A stretch of DNA of 64,000 bases from JAHFTW01 sp035526765 (lineage in GTDB: Archaea > Thermoplasmatota > E2 > JACPAO01 > JAHFTW01): NCBI GenBank assembly GCA_035526765.1, contig DATLBS010000010.1:62001-126000 (forward strand), read 5' to 3'. Position numbers and translations under genes: made by a program. Under the pieces are notes generated by a model. That model was given only the letters and a program-made list of their open reading frames with translations, did no database searches and was not told where the DNA came from. Positions 39,987-48,491 of the stretch are shown here, piece after piece. Position 1 is the stretch's first letter; the number at the start of each line of letters is the position of its first letter.

Positions 39987-40337
39987 ATGGGTCTCTTTGG
40001 ACGCAAGAAGAAGGTTGACGAGAAGGCCGCCGAGAAGTCGGGCGGCTCGATGGGCGACAAGTCGTGCGGCTCCGCCAAGGCCGGCGACAAGTCGTGCGGC
40101 AGCATGAAGGCTGGCGACAAGTCGTGCGGCTCGATGGCTGACGGCAAGTCCTGCGGCTCCATGAAGGGCGGCGACAAGTCGTGCGCCAGCATGGGCGACA
40201 AGTCGTGCGGCTCCGCCAAGGCGCCTCCCGCGGTGCCCACGAAGGCCCCCGCCAAGAGCGTCTCCTCGACGAAGGTCCCGGCCAAGCCGGCCCCCGCCAA
40301 GAAGGCGGCCGCCAAGTCCGCCCCCAAGAAGAAGTAA
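39987..40337 (+). CDS. Putative RiPP precursor with six KSC(G/A)S repeats
   Basis: A 116-residue protein. Residues 1-22 (MGLFGRKKKVDEKAAEKSGG) form a charged leader. Residues 23-76 hold six cysteine units at Cys27, 37, 47, 56, 66 and 74, each within (G)DKSCGS(M/A)(K/A) or DGKSCGS/DKSCAS. Residues 78-116 are a Lys/Ala/Pro/Ser tail (APAKSVSSTKVPAKPAP and on), like a histone H1 tail. There is no signal peptide or membrane helix. The next gene is a DUF692/MNIO enzyme, and repeats of Lys-Ser-Cys-Gly resemble the EGKCG repeats of HvfA-type precursors that such enzymes modify on Cys. A plain metallothionein-like or low-complexity protein is the alternative. Confidence 0.75.
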   Translation: MGLFGRKKKVDEKAAEKSGGSMGDKSCGSAKAGDKSCGSMKAGDKSCGSMADGKSCGSMKGGDKSCASMGDKSCGSAKAPPAVPTKAPAKSVSSTKVPAKPAPAKKAAAKSAPKKK

Positions 40338-40343
40338 GGCCCC

Positions 40344-41186
40344 ATGGGCACCCTTTCCCCTTCCTCCCTTCCCTTTCTTGGCGCCGGCCTCGGCTACCGC
40401 CGCGCCATCCGGCCCTTCTATCGGGCCCATGCGGACAAGATGGGCTTCCTCGAGGTCATGCCGGAGCACATCCTCGACGCCTCGCCCATGGCGCGCGCCG
40501 CCCTGGAGGAGGATTGCGCGGAGCATCCGGTCGTCACCCATAGCGTCTCCTTGAGCGTCGGCACCGCGACCGGCCCCGACGCGCGCTTCCTGCCGAAGCT
40601 GGCGCGCATCAGCCGCAGGCTCAAGGCGCCGTGGTGCAGCGACCACCTCTGCTTCACGAAGGTCGGCGACCGCACCATCGGGCAGCTCACGCCCATCCCG
40701 TACACGGACGAGTCCCTCGCCGCCGTCGTGCGCAACGTCAAGGCCGTGCAGAAGGCCGTCGGCATCCCGTTCCTTCTGGAGAACATCAGCCAGTACTTCC
40801 AGTTCCCACGCAACACGATGTCGGAGCCCGAGTTCTTCCGCGAGGTCACCAAGAAGACCGGGTGTGGCGCCCTGCTGGACGTCACGAACCTGCGCAACAA
40901 CGCCAAGAACCTCGGCACCGACCCGGAGCGCTACCTCACGGACTTCCCGCTGGAGCGCCTCGTGCAGTTCCACCTTGCCGGCAGCGAATGGGTGGACGGC
41001 CACCTCCTCGACACGCACGGCGCCGCCATCCATCCGGAAGTGTGGGCCATGACGAGACGCGTCATCGCGAACTCCAACGTCCGCGCCTTGTTGATCGAGC
41101 GCGACCAGACCTTCGGCAGCCTCGACCGCCTCGCTGGCGAACTCGCGAAAGCGCACAAACTGATGCAGGGGGCGTCGGGGGCATGA
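40344..41186 (+). CDS. DUF692 (MNIO) multinuclear iron oxidative enzyme, RiPP-modifying
   Basis: A 280-residue TIM-barrel protein. The family metal-ligand motifs are all here: E37 in FLEVMPE, H66 in THSVSLSVG, D100-H101 in CSDHLCF, E136-N137 in LLENISQ, D169 and N172 in LLDVTN, H200 in FHLAG, D213 and H215 in DTHGAAIH, and E252 in IERDQ. Family members MbnB, TglH, ChrH and HvfB use two or three iron atoms to oxidise Cys, for example to oxazolone-thioamide or thiooxazole. The ATG is six bases after the precursor stop and its own stop overlaps the next start by four bases, so all three genes are translated together. Confidence 0.93.
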   Translation: MGTLSPSSLPFLGAGLGYRRAIRPFYRAHADKMGFLEVMPEHILDASPMARAALEEDCAEHPVVTHSVSLSVGTATGPDARFLPKLARISRRLKAPWCSDHLCFTKVGDRTIGQLTPIPYTDESLAAVVRNVKAVQKAVGIPFLLENISQYFQFPRNTMSEPEFFREVTKKTGCGALLDVTNLRNNAKNLGTDPERYLTDFPLERLVQFHLAGSEWVDGHLLDTHGAAIHPEVWAMTRRVIANSNVRALLIERDQTFGSLDRLAGELAKAHKLMQGASGA

Positions 41187-41962
41187 CGCGCCTCTCGCCC
41201 ACCGGCACGCGGAGCCCGCGGAAGCCGAAAAGCGGTCTTGCCCTCGTCCAATCCGAGCTCGCCGCCCTCCTCATGGAACCAGGCCGCATGGACGTGTTCG
41301 AGAAAGACCCGCGCGGCCATCTGCGCAAGGCAGGGCTCGCCGGGGCCGACCTCGACCTGCTGGCGGGATTGCCTGTCGCTGGAGCCCGTTTCTTCGCGCA
41401 ACGCCGCGCCATCGACCGCGCGGGTTACCTGCGCTCCGACCTGCCGTACAGCTTCAAGCACCTGGACGAAGAGGCCGTGCAGGCCTACTTCGCAGCCTTC
41501 CCCTACGCTTTCGAGGCTCCCATGAAAGAGGTCGCGCGGTTTGCGAAATGGGCACCCGACGCCATGATGGAAGGCATCCTCTCCCCCTTGGCCAACGACG
41601 TCATCCAGGTGGAGGCCGCCGCGGTGCAGCTCTTCCACGCGCCGCACAAACCGATTCCACGCAGCAGGCACCCGAAGCGTGCACCCGGCATCCGCATCCT
41701 CCACCTCGGCCACGACCCCGAGCACTTCATGCATGACCACGGAGGGAACGCCAAGGCTGGCGACTTCATCCTGGTCCTTCACCGCGACCAAGACGACGTC
41801 GAGCCGCACCTGGTCGATGACGTCGAGGTCGCCCTGCTGCAGCGCGCCAACGCCGACCTGAGCCGGGGACGCTTGGTTGTCCTCCTCGTCCGCATGGGAT
41901 TCGCGAAACCCAAGGTCGTGGCGGCAATGCAGCGCATGCGCAAGCTGCGACTGCTGGCGTAG
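41183..41962 (+). CDS. Probable RiPP maturation partner (MbnC/TglI/HvfC-like role)
   Basis: A 259-residue protein. The N-terminal part (LALVQSELAALLMEP through LLAGLPVAGARFFAQRRAIDRAGYL and on to the Tyr/Phe-rich AVQAYFAAFPYAFEAPMKEVARF) matches the general layout of DUF2063-type partners, which bind the precursor leader and hand it to the MNIO enzyme. The C-terminal ~100 residues (GIRILHLGHDPEHFMHDHGG, then ILVLHRDQDDVEPHLVDDVEVALLQRANADLSRG) form a second helical domain. The assignment rests on gene order and layout more than on clear sequence identity. The ATG overlaps the MNIO stop by four bases. Confidence 0.6.
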   Translation: MTRLSPTGTRSPRKPKSGLALVQSELAALLMEPGRMDVFEKDPRGHLRKAGLAGADLDLLAGLPVAGARFFAQRRAIDRAGYLRSDLPYSFKHLDEEAVQAYFAAFPYAFEAPMKEVARFAKWAPDAMMEGILSPLANDVIQVEAAAVQLFHAPHKPIPRSRHPKRAPGIRILHLGHDPEHFMHDHGGNAKAGDFILVLHRDQDDVEPHLVDDVEVALLQRANADLSRGRLVVLLVRMGFAKPKVVAAMQRMRKLRLLA

Positions 41963-42205
41963 AGCATCCTCAGACCACCCAGATTTGCCCGGCTGGACTG
42001 GGCAACGTCTGAGAGAATCTGAGGAATCTGAGGAGACCCTTCGGAAGCACGCGACGCCATGCATGAGCCACGCTGGGTGGACCCCACGCAGGACCCTTGG
42101 GGTCGGACAAGGGCATCCTCAGATGACTCAGATCCGCTCAGATTGCCGCTTTTCGTGCGGGTACGGTCTGAGAAGATCTGGGGAATCCGAGGAGACGCCT
42201 TGCCC
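41963..42205. repeat. Two degenerate-arm hairpins after the RiPP-like cluster
   Basis: The first: AGCATCCTCAGACCACCCAG (from 41963) with GAGAATCTGAGGAATCTGAG (ending about 42033). The second: GGCATCCTCAGATGACTCAG and its GATCCGCTCAGATT continuation (from 42112) with GTCTGAGAAGATCTGGGG and ATCCGAGGAG (ending about 42199). Arms consist of tandem CTCAGAT/ATCTGAG words. They fill the gap up to the helicase start at 42358; the rest of that gap contains no gene I can support. They may terminate the RiPP operon. Confidence 0.6.
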
Positions 42206-42357
42206 ATCGGCATCCTTAACCGCTGCTTAGGTCACGGGAACCCAGTCAGAACGGAGGACGTTCATGGCCGCGGGTAGGGGTCGCCCCTTGCTACCACCCG
42301 CTTTGTGAGAAGGCCCCGGGCGACGCGATGCATTCCCGCCCGGCTAGAGTCACCATC

Positions 42358-43923
42358 ATGACGCCCAACACGCACAGCGCGGCCAAGCCCGCTGCCCACG
42401 CCAGCCACGCCGCCACGGCGACCCATGCCCCCCGCCACGACGCCCCCGCCGGCCCGGCGCACCCCGCGGCCCCCCCGGCGCGCACCTTCAAGGACTTCGC
42501 CCTCAGCGCCGGCACGCTCGACGCCATCGCCGCCATGGGTTACGAAGAGCCCAGCCCGATCCAGCGCGACGCCATCCCGCACCTGCTGCAGGGACGCGAC
42601 CTCCTGGGCCAGGCCCGCACGGGCACCGGCAAGACCGCCGCCTTCGGCATCCCCCTCATCGAGAAGGTCCGGCCCGTCCGCAACGGCGGCGTCGTCGCCC
42701 TCATCCTCGTCCCCACCCGTGAGCTGGCCCTCCAGGTCTCGCAGGAGCTCTCCGAGATCGCGAAGGCCTCCGGCATCCGCGTCATCCCCGTCTACGGCGG
42801 CGCCGGCTTCGGCAAGCAGAACGACATGCTCCACCAGGGCGGCACCCACATCGTCGTCGCGACCCCCGGCCGCCTCCTCGACCACCTGCAGCAAGGCACC
42901 GTCCGCCTGGACAAGGTGCAGACCCTCATCCTCGACGAGGCCGACCGCATGCTGGACATGGGCTTCCTCCCCGACATGCAGCGCGTCCTCCGGGCCGTGC
43001 CCAAGGTCCGCCAGACCGCCCTGTTCTCGGCCACCGTGCCGGACCAGATCCGCAAGCTGACGAGCCAGTTCCTCAACGACCCCGTCAACGTCAAGGTCGA
43101 GACCGGCCCCACCGCGACCCCGCTGTGCGACCAGTTCAAGGCCTTCGTCGAGAAGCCCATGAAGACCCGCAGCCTCCTGGCCCTGCTGGCCAAGGAGAAG
43201 CCGGAGCGCACCATCGTCTTCACCCGCACGAAGCACCTCGCCAAGCGCCTGGCCCCGCAGCTGGGCCGCTCCGGGCACAAGGCCATCGCCCTGCAGGGCA
43301 ACATGAGCCAGGGCCAGCGCGAGCGCGCCATGGAGGCCTTCCGCGCCGGCGACGTCGACATCCTTGTGGCCACCGACGTCGCAAGCCGCGGCATCGACGT
43401 CCCCGAGGTCTCGCACGTCGTCAACTTCGACCTGCCCGACGAGCCCGAGGCCTACGTGCACCGCATCGGCCGCACGGGCCGCATGGGCCGCACCGGCCGG
43501 GCCTTCACGTTCGTCCAGAGCGACGAGCACCGCGACCTGAAGCTCATCGAGCGCATCAGCGGCATCCCGATGGCCGACTACGAGATCGGCGACCTGCCCC
43601 CTGAACCCGCCGCGGCGCCCCAGTCCAGCGACCAGGGCCCGCGCAGTGGCTCCAACTCCAGGCACGGGCGCCCCGCGGGCCCCGGCCACCACGCCAAGAA
43701 GTCGCCCCAGGGCGGCTTCGGCCGCAGCGGCGGTCGCAGTGGCGGCGGTGGCGGCGGCGGACGCGGTCCCCCCCGCTCCGGCGGCGGTGGCGGCGGCGGA
43801 CGCTCCAGCTCCGGCGGCCGGTCGAACTTCGGTGGCGGCCGCTCCAGCAGTGGCCGCTCCTCGTGGGGAGACCGCTCGTCCTCCGGAAGCTCGTCTGGCG
43901 GCGGCGACCGGCGCAGCTACTGA
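42358..43923 (+). CDS. DEAD-box RNA helicase with a Gly/Ser/Arg-rich tail (RhlE-like)
   Basis: A 521-residue protein (an ATG at 42328 would add ten residues). After an Ala/His/Pro-rich N-terminus, the helicase motifs run in order: FKDFALSAGTLDAIAAMGYEEPSPIQRDAIP (Q motif), ARTGTGKTAAF (I), PTRELA (Ia), TPGRLLDHL (Ib), LDEADRMLD (II), FSATVP (III), TDVASRGIDVPEV (V) and HRIGRTGRMGRTG (VI). Then a ~115-residue tail built of GGG, RSGG and SSSG repeats, as in RhlE and eukaryotic RGG helicases, which binds RNA and may drive condensates. A second DEAD-box helicase is at 57451-58965. Confidence 0.95.
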   Translation: MTPNTHSAAKPAAHASHAATATHAPRHDAPAGPAHPAAPPARTFKDFALSAGTLDAIAAMGYEEPSPIQRDAIPHLLQGRDLLGQARTGTGKTAAFGIPLIEKVRPVRNGGVVALILVPTRELALQVSQELSEIAKASGIRVIPVYGGAGFGKQNDMLHQGGTHIVVATPGRLLDHLQQGTVRLDKVQTLILDEADRMLDMGFLPDMQRVLRAVPKVRQTALFSATVPDQIRKLTSQFLNDPVNVKVETGPTATPLCDQFKAFVEKPMKTRSLLALLAKEKPERTIVFTRTKHLAKRLAPQLGRSGHKAIALQGNMSQGQRERAMEAFRAGDVDILVATDVASRGIDVPEVSHVVNFDLPDEPEAYVHRIGRTGRMGRTGRAFTFVQSDEHRDLKLIERISGIPMADYEIGDLPPEPAAAPQSSDQGPRSGSNSRHGRPAGPGHHAKKSPQGGFGRSGGRSGGGGGGGRGPPRSGGGGGGGRSSSGGRSNFGGGRSSSGRSSWGDRSSSGSSSGGGDRRSY

Positions 43924-43969
43924 AGCGCTGCCGGCAGGTCGCACGGGCCCTAGGCGCAACAGCGCTCTT

Positions 43970-44476
43970 ATGCGCGCCCCCGATGGCTCCAGCGTGGCCC
44001 AGGCACTCGTCGGCATCATCATGGGAAGCTCCAGCGACTGGGAGACCATGAAGGGCGCCGCGGACGTCCTGGACGAGCTCGGCGTGCCCTACGAGAAGCG
44101 CGTCGTGAGCGCCCACCGCACCCCTGACCTCCTGGTCGAGTACGCCAAGGGCGCGGAGGCCAAGGGCATCCAGGTCATCATCGCGGGGGCCGGCGGCGCG
44201 GCGCACCTGCCCGGCATGGCGGCCTCCATGACCGTGCTCCCCGTGTTCGGGGTGCCGGTGCAGAGCAAGGCGCTCAACGGCCACGACAGCCTGCTCTCCA
44301 TCGTGCAGATGCCCGCCGGCGTGCCGGTCGGCACCCTCGCCATCGGCGCCGCGGGCGCCACCAACGCCGGCCTGCTGGCCGCCCAGGTCCTCGCCCTGCA
44401 CGAACCCGCGCTGCGCGACAAGCTCAAGGCCCGCCGCGCCGCCGCGCGCGACAAGGTCCTCGGGGAGAAGCTGTGA
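43970..44476 (+). CDS. purE: N5-carboxyaminoimidazole ribonucleotide mutase (PurE, class I)
   Basis: A 168-residue protein. VGIIMGSSSDWETMK, SAHRTPDLL with the active-site His and Arg, IIAGAGGAAHLPGMAAS and VFGVPVQSKALNGHDSLLSIVQMPAGVPVGTLAIG, followed by GATNAGLLAAQVLA, are the full class I signature. It converts N5-CAIR to CAIR. Its stop overlaps the purK GTG by four bases, so the class I (bacterial-style, PurK-dependent) pathway is used. The start is ATG at 43970. Confidence 0.95.
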   Translation: MRAPDGSSVAQALVGIIMGSSSDWETMKGAADVLDELGVPYEKRVVSAHRTPDLLVEYAKGAEAKGIQVIIAGAGGAAHLPGMAASMTVLPVFGVPVQSKALNGHDSLLSIVQMPAGVPVGTLAIGAAGATNAGLLAAQVLALHEPALRDKLKARRAAARDKVLGEKL

Positions 44477-45600
44477 TCCTGCCGGGCTCGACCATCGGGA
44501 TCCTCGGCGGGGGCCAGCTGGGCGCCATGCTGCTGGCCGAGGCGCGCCGGATGGGCTACCGCGTCCACGCCATGGACCCGGACGCCGCCGCGCCGTGCGC
44601 CACGCGGGCGGACCGCTTCGTGGCGGCACCCTTCTCCGACCTGGGGGCCGTCCTTCGGATGGCGGAGGGCTGCGACGTGGTCACCATCGAGACGGAGCAT
44701 GTGCCCGCCAGCGTCCTGGAGGAGCTGGCCAAGCACACCAAGGTGCGCCCGGGCGCCTCCGTGCTGCGCAACATCAACGACCGCCTGGCCCAACGCAGGT
44801 TCCTGGAGGCCCACGGCCTGCCACAGCCCCGCTGGGCCAACGTGGACGACGCCGAATCCCTCGCGCAGGCCGTGTCCAAGGTCGGCCTCCCCTCCATCCT
44901 CAAGACCCGGCAGGGCGGCTACGACGGCAAGGGCCAGCTCCGCCTGCGCACCGCCGCCGACGCCCGGGACGCGTGGGCTCGCCAGCCGCATCCCGGCGTG
45001 CTCGAGGCCTTCGTGCCATTCGAGAAGGAGATCTCCATCGTCCTCGCCCGCGGCGTGGACGGCGACGTGGCGGCATGGCCCACCTGCGAGAACGTGCACC
45101 GCTCCGGCATCCTGCACACCACCGTCATCCCGGCCGACGTCCCCCCCGCCATCCACGCGAAGGCCCTTGCGCTCGCCCGGCAAACCATCGAGGCCCTGGG
45201 CCATGTCGGCGTCGCGGCGGTGGAGATGTTCCTCGTGGACGGCGAGTTGCTCATCAACGAGGTGGCACCCCGCACGCACAACTCCGGGCACGTGACCCTT
45301 GGCGCCGCGGCCACCAGCCAGTTCGGGCAGCACCTGCGCGCCATCTGCGGCCTGCCCCTGGGCGACCCCGGCCTGCTGCGGCCCGCCTGCATGGTGAACC
45401 TGCTGGGCGACCTGTGGCCATCCGCCGGCTCCCCCGCGTGGGACGCCATCCTCGCCGAGCCCCACGCGCACCTGCACCTCTACGGCAAGAAGACGGCCCG
45501 GCCAGGCCGCAAGATGGGGCACGTCCTCGTCCTCGGCCAGGACGGCGCGTCCGCACTGCGGCGCGCCGAGGCCCTCCACCGCTCCCTGGAGCCAGCATGA
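44473..45600 (+). CDS. purK: N5-carboxyaminoimidazole ribonucleotide synthase (PurK)
   Basis: A 375-residue ATP-grasp protein. IGILGGGQLGAMLLAEARRMGYRVHAMD starts the N-terminal domain; PSILKTRQGGYDGKGQ is the ATP-grasp loop; PFEKEISIVLARG, VEMFLVDGELLINEVAPRTHNSGH and ACMVNLLGD are also present. It uses ATP and bicarbonate on AIR to give N5-CAIR for PurE. It begins inside the purE stop and overlaps the Sua5 start by four bases. Confidence 0.95.
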   Translation: MILPGSTIGILGGGQLGAMLLAEARRMGYRVHAMDPDAAAPCATRADRFVAAPFSDLGAVLRMAEGCDVVTIETEHVPASVLEELAKHTKVRPGASVLRNINDRLAQRRFLEAHGLPQPRWANVDDAESLAQAVSKVGLPSILKTRQGGYDGKGQLRLRTAADARDAWARQPHPGVLEAFVPFEKEISIVLARGVDGDVAAWPTCENVHRSGILHTTVIPADVPPAIHAKALALARQTIEALGHVGVAAVEMFLVDGELLINEVAPRTHNSGHVTLGAAATSQFGQHLRAICGLPLGDPGLLRPACMVNLLGDLWPSAGSPAWDAILAEPHAHLHLYGKKTARPGRKMGHVLVLGQDGASALRRAEALHRSLEPA

Positions 45601-46619
45601 CGTCCCCCTTCCGCGCGCCCGATGCGGATTCCCTGCGCGATGCAGCCAAGCTCCTCAAGGAGGGCCGACTCGTCGTCTTCCCCACCGAGACGGTCTACGG
45701 CCTGGGCGCCAACGCCATGGACCCCGCGGCCGTCGAGCGCATCTTCGCCGCCAAGGGCCGCCCCAACGACAACCCCGTCATCGTGCACGTGGCCAGCCAG
45801 CTTGCCGCCCAGAAGCTCGTGCAGGAATGGCCGCCGCTCGCGGAACGGTTCGCGAAGGCGTTCTGGCCCGGTCCCCTCACGCTCGTGCTGCCCCGCGCCG
45901 CCGGCGTGCCCGACGCCGTCACGGGAGGCCTCGACTCGGTGGCCATCCGCGTCCCCGCCCACCCCGTCGCCCAGCAGCTGCTGCGCGCCTGCGGCCTCCC
46001 CCTCGCCGCGCCCAGTGCCAACACCTCCGGCCGCCCCAGCCCCACCACGGCGCAGCACGCGCAGTCCGACCTCGGCGACAAGGTCCCGCTCTACCTCGAC
46101 GCCGGCCCCACCGAACACGGGCTGGAGTCCACCGTCGTCAGCCTTCTGGGCCCCAACCCCGTGCTGCTGCGCCAAGGCGCCATCCCGCGCGAGGCCCTCG
46201 AGCGCTTCGTCAAGGTGTGGGACAAGCCCGGCGCCCCCGGCGGCCCCACGCTCTCCCCCGGCACCAAGTACCGCCACTACGCGCCCAGCGCCAAGGTGCG
46301 ACTCTTGGCAAGCCAGGACGTGGCCACCGAGTGGCGCAAGAACGGCGGCGACCCGCGCAAGGCGTTCATCGTGAGCGCCGAGTCCGCCGCCGCCGGCATG
46401 ATGGGGCGCAACGTGGCCGTGCCGGGCCCACGCGGCGACGCGGAGGCGTGGGCGCACGAGCTGTTCGCGTTGCTGCGCCGCTTCGACCGCAAGGACGAGA
46501 TCCTCGTGGAGGCCATCCCCGAGAAGGGTTTGGGGGCGGCCGTGATGGAACGGCTCAGGAAGGCGGCCGAGCCCCCTTCGCCTGCCGGACCGCAGGGCAC
46601 GCAGGGTCCCAAGGGCTAG
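45597..46619 (+). CDS. sua5: Threonylcarbamoyl-AMP synthase, Sua5 type
   Basis: A 340-residue protein of the long Sua5 form. The YrdC domain (residues about 12-200) has VVFPTETVYGLGANAMDP, IFAAKGRPNDNPVIVHV, FWPGPLTLVLPR and LAAPSANTSGRPSPT. The Sua5-specific C-terminal domain follows the signature GTKYRHYAPSAKV near residue 222. The enzyme makes threonylcarbamoyl-AMP from Thr, bicarbonate and ATP for the t6A modification of ANN-decoding tRNAs. It is the last gene of the purE-purK-sua5 operon, an unlikely functional partner but tightly overlapping. Confidence 0.94.
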   Translation: MTSPFRAPDADSLRDAAKLLKEGRLVVFPTETVYGLGANAMDPAAVERIFAAKGRPNDNPVIVHVASQLAAQKLVQEWPPLAERFAKAFWPGPLTLVLPRAAGVPDAVTGGLDSVAIRVPAHPVAQQLLRACGLPLAAPSANTSGRPSPTTAQHAQSDLGDKVPLYLDAGPTEHGLESTVVSLLGPNPVLLRQGAIPREALERFVKVWDKPGAPGGPTLSPGTKYRHYAPSAKVRLLASQDVATEWRKNGGDPRKAFIVSAESAAAGMMGRNVAVPGPRGDAEAWAHELFALLRRFDRKDEILVEAIPEKGLGAAVMERLRKAAEPPSPAGPQGTQGPKG

Positions 46620-46665
46620 GCTCCTTTCCTCGGCGAAACCCTGCGGCGTGGGTCGCTTGGCTGTC

Positions 46666-48435
46666 TCAGATGGGAGGGACTTGCCGCAGCCGCTCCGCCA
46701 TGACGCCCATCGCCGTGGCCGTCTCCATGCTGACGCGCTTGCCCGTGAGCTCCAGGTGGTGCCTGACGGCCTTGAGCAGGCTGGGGGGAAGCCCGCGCTT
46801 GCCGAGGCCCATGATGAGGCAGATGCGTCCGAGCCCGGAGGCCGTCGCGGCCGCACGGGCCTGCTCGAAGTCGACGATCTTGGCGTTGTCCGGTTCGCTG
46901 GTGGTGGCGACGGGAAGGCCGACCTTCGACCAGTCGGAGGGAGGGTCGCGGGTGGTGCAGGAGACAAGCTGGACGCGGTTGTCCGCCACCAGCTGGTTCA
47001 GGTAGTGGCCTCCGTCGCCGATGTTCGTCTCGGTTGCTGCTTGACCTGCGAGGGCCCTCACGTTGGAGGCCGGGAACCCCATGAGCGCAAGGTCCAGGTC
47101 GAAGGCGAAGCAGAGCGGCGCGGCGCGTGCGATGGCGCGCAGGTGCACTTCCTTGAGCCCGCCCTCGTAGGTGTCGTACAGGGCGAGGACGTGGCGTTTG
47201 GGACCGCCGCCGGACGGGACCACAGATTCAGCAGATGCCTGGGACGTGCCCGCGGTTGCCTTCGGGGCATGGGTCTCCAAAGCCGCTTGATGGACAATCC
47301 TCGGGGGAGAGGTCGGGGCAGGCGGCATGATGACGGCGGCCGGGACCAAGGGAGCGGGCGCAGGAGGCGCTTGGACGTGGGCGGGGGCGGGGGCTGCGCT
47401 GCCGGGCACGACAGCTCCAGGCGAAGCCTGCGCAGAGGAAGGGGGCGCCGGCGGTGGGGACACGGGGCCAGGCCCGCCTGCGGGGGGCTGGACGCCCAGC
47501 CGTTCCAGTCCGGAACGCAGGTTCGCCAACACGGAGTCACGGGCCTTCTGGTCAGGGATGGACCCGGCCATCGCCATGCCGGATTCCAGCCAGGCCTTCG
47601 CCTGCGCGGCGTCGCCCAGCTTGTCGGCGCGCCCCCCCGCTGCCGAGAGGATGCGGGCGTGGACCTCCGCGTCGCCCTGGGCGGCCTCGACCACCTGGTG
47701 CAGCGCCGCGACGGTGCCGCTGGAGGCGATGAGGGTGCGCAGGACCTCGAGGCGGACGGCGGGGTCCGCGACCTTCGCCGCGCCGGCCAGGGCGTGCTGC
47801 AGGATGGCGCCGGCGTGCGCCTCCTCCTTCTTGCCCAGCTGGTGGTGCAAGGCACCCAGCAGGCGGGCGCGCAGGGCAGGGTCCGGGCAGGCCTGCAGGC
47901 GCTCCACCATGGGGGCGACCACGCCGAACGTCACCGCGGTGCGCAGGACCGCCTTGGCGCCCTCGACCTCGAAGCCGGGGTTGCGCAGGGCGCGGTCCAG
48001 CAGGGTGGGCAGGTGCTGCGCCGGCAGGCACGAGGCGATGCCGTGCAGGGCCTGGGCGAGTGCCTGGCCATCGGGCATGGCGAGCACGATCCGCAGGAGT
48101 CCTTCCAGGAGGCGCAGGCGCACGGGGCCGGACTCGCGCTCGCGGTCGCGCCACGAGCCGGCCTTCTTCGCGATGGCCTCGACCGCCTCGGCCTTGCGCC
48201 AGCCGCGCGTGACGGACTCGGCCGCCTTGAGGACGTCGTCTAGGACGCCGGCGGCCTGCTCGGGGCTGAGGCGCGGGTCCTGGCTGAGGGCGAAGAGGGC
48301 TTCCGCAACGAAGGAGGGGTCGGTGATGGTGGCCGCCTCGGCCAGCAGGGCCGCGATGGGGCGGCCGCCGTGCTTGGACTCCTGCACGAGCGCGCGCATG
48401 TGGCTGGGGGGATGCGCTTCGGGACGGGAGGCCAT
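46666..48435 (-). CDS. Helical-repeat protein fused to a C-terminal DUF531 domain
   Basis: A 589-residue protein; the ATG at 48435 is chosen because GTTTTTACG (48456-48464 on the minus strand) would be its leaderless TATA box. Residues about 15-320 are alpha-helical repeats rich in Leu and Ala (RLRLLEGLLRIVLAMPDGQALAQALHGIASCL), TPR- or HEAT-like. A long Pro/Ala linker (about 325-400) follows. The C-terminal ~180 residues (HVLALYDTYEGGLKEVHLRAIARAAPLCFAFDLDLALMGFP, IGDGGHYLNQLV, ICLIMGLGKRGLPPSLLKAVRHHLELTGKRVSMETATAMG) match DUF531. The ending resembles the knotted cofactor loop of SPOUT methyltransferases. Its lone-domain paralogue is at 61371-61955. Confidence 0.8.
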   Translation of the reverse strand: MASRPEAHPPSHMRALVQESKHGGRPIAALLAEAATITDPSFVAEALFALSQDPRLSPEQAAGVLDDVLKAAESVTRGWRKAEAVEAIAKKAGSWRDRERESGPVRLRLLEGLLRIVLAMPDGQALAQALHGIASCLPAQHLPTLLDRALRNPGFEVEGAKAVLRTAVTFGVVAPMVERLQACPDPALRARLLGALHHQLGKKEEAHAGAILQHALAGAAKVADPAVRLEVLRTLIASSGTVAALHQVVEAAQGDAEVHARILSAAGGRADKLGDAAQAKAWLESGMAMAGSIPDQKARDSVLANLRSGLERLGVQPPAGGPGPVSPPPAPPSSAQASPGAVVPGSAAPAPAHVQAPPAPAPLVPAAVIMPPAPTSPPRIVHQAALETHAPKATAGTSQASAESVVPSGGGPKRHVLALYDTYEGGLKEVHLRAIARAAPLCFAFDLDLALMGFPASNVRALAGQAATETNIGDGGHYLNQLVADNRVQLVSCTTRDPPSDWSKVGLPVATTSEPDNAKIVDFEQARAAATASGLGRICLIMGLGKRGLPPSLLKAVRHHLELTGKRVSMETATAMGVMAERLRQVPPI

Positions 48436-48491
48436 GGCCGGCCCAGGCGGGGGGGCGTAAAAACTCAGGTCCCCATGGCGCAAAGGCCTGC

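Noticed and set aside
39987..40337. Metallothionein or simple low-complexity protein instead of a RiPP precursor
   Set aside because: Not excluded, but the regular D-K-S-C-G-S units and the DUF692 and partner genes immediately behind it make a RiPP precursor the better reading.
43736..43920. GGCGGCGG tandem DNA at the end of the first helicase as a separate repeat element
   Set aside because: It is in frame and encodes the Gly/Ser/Arg-rich tail that many RhlE-type helicases carry.
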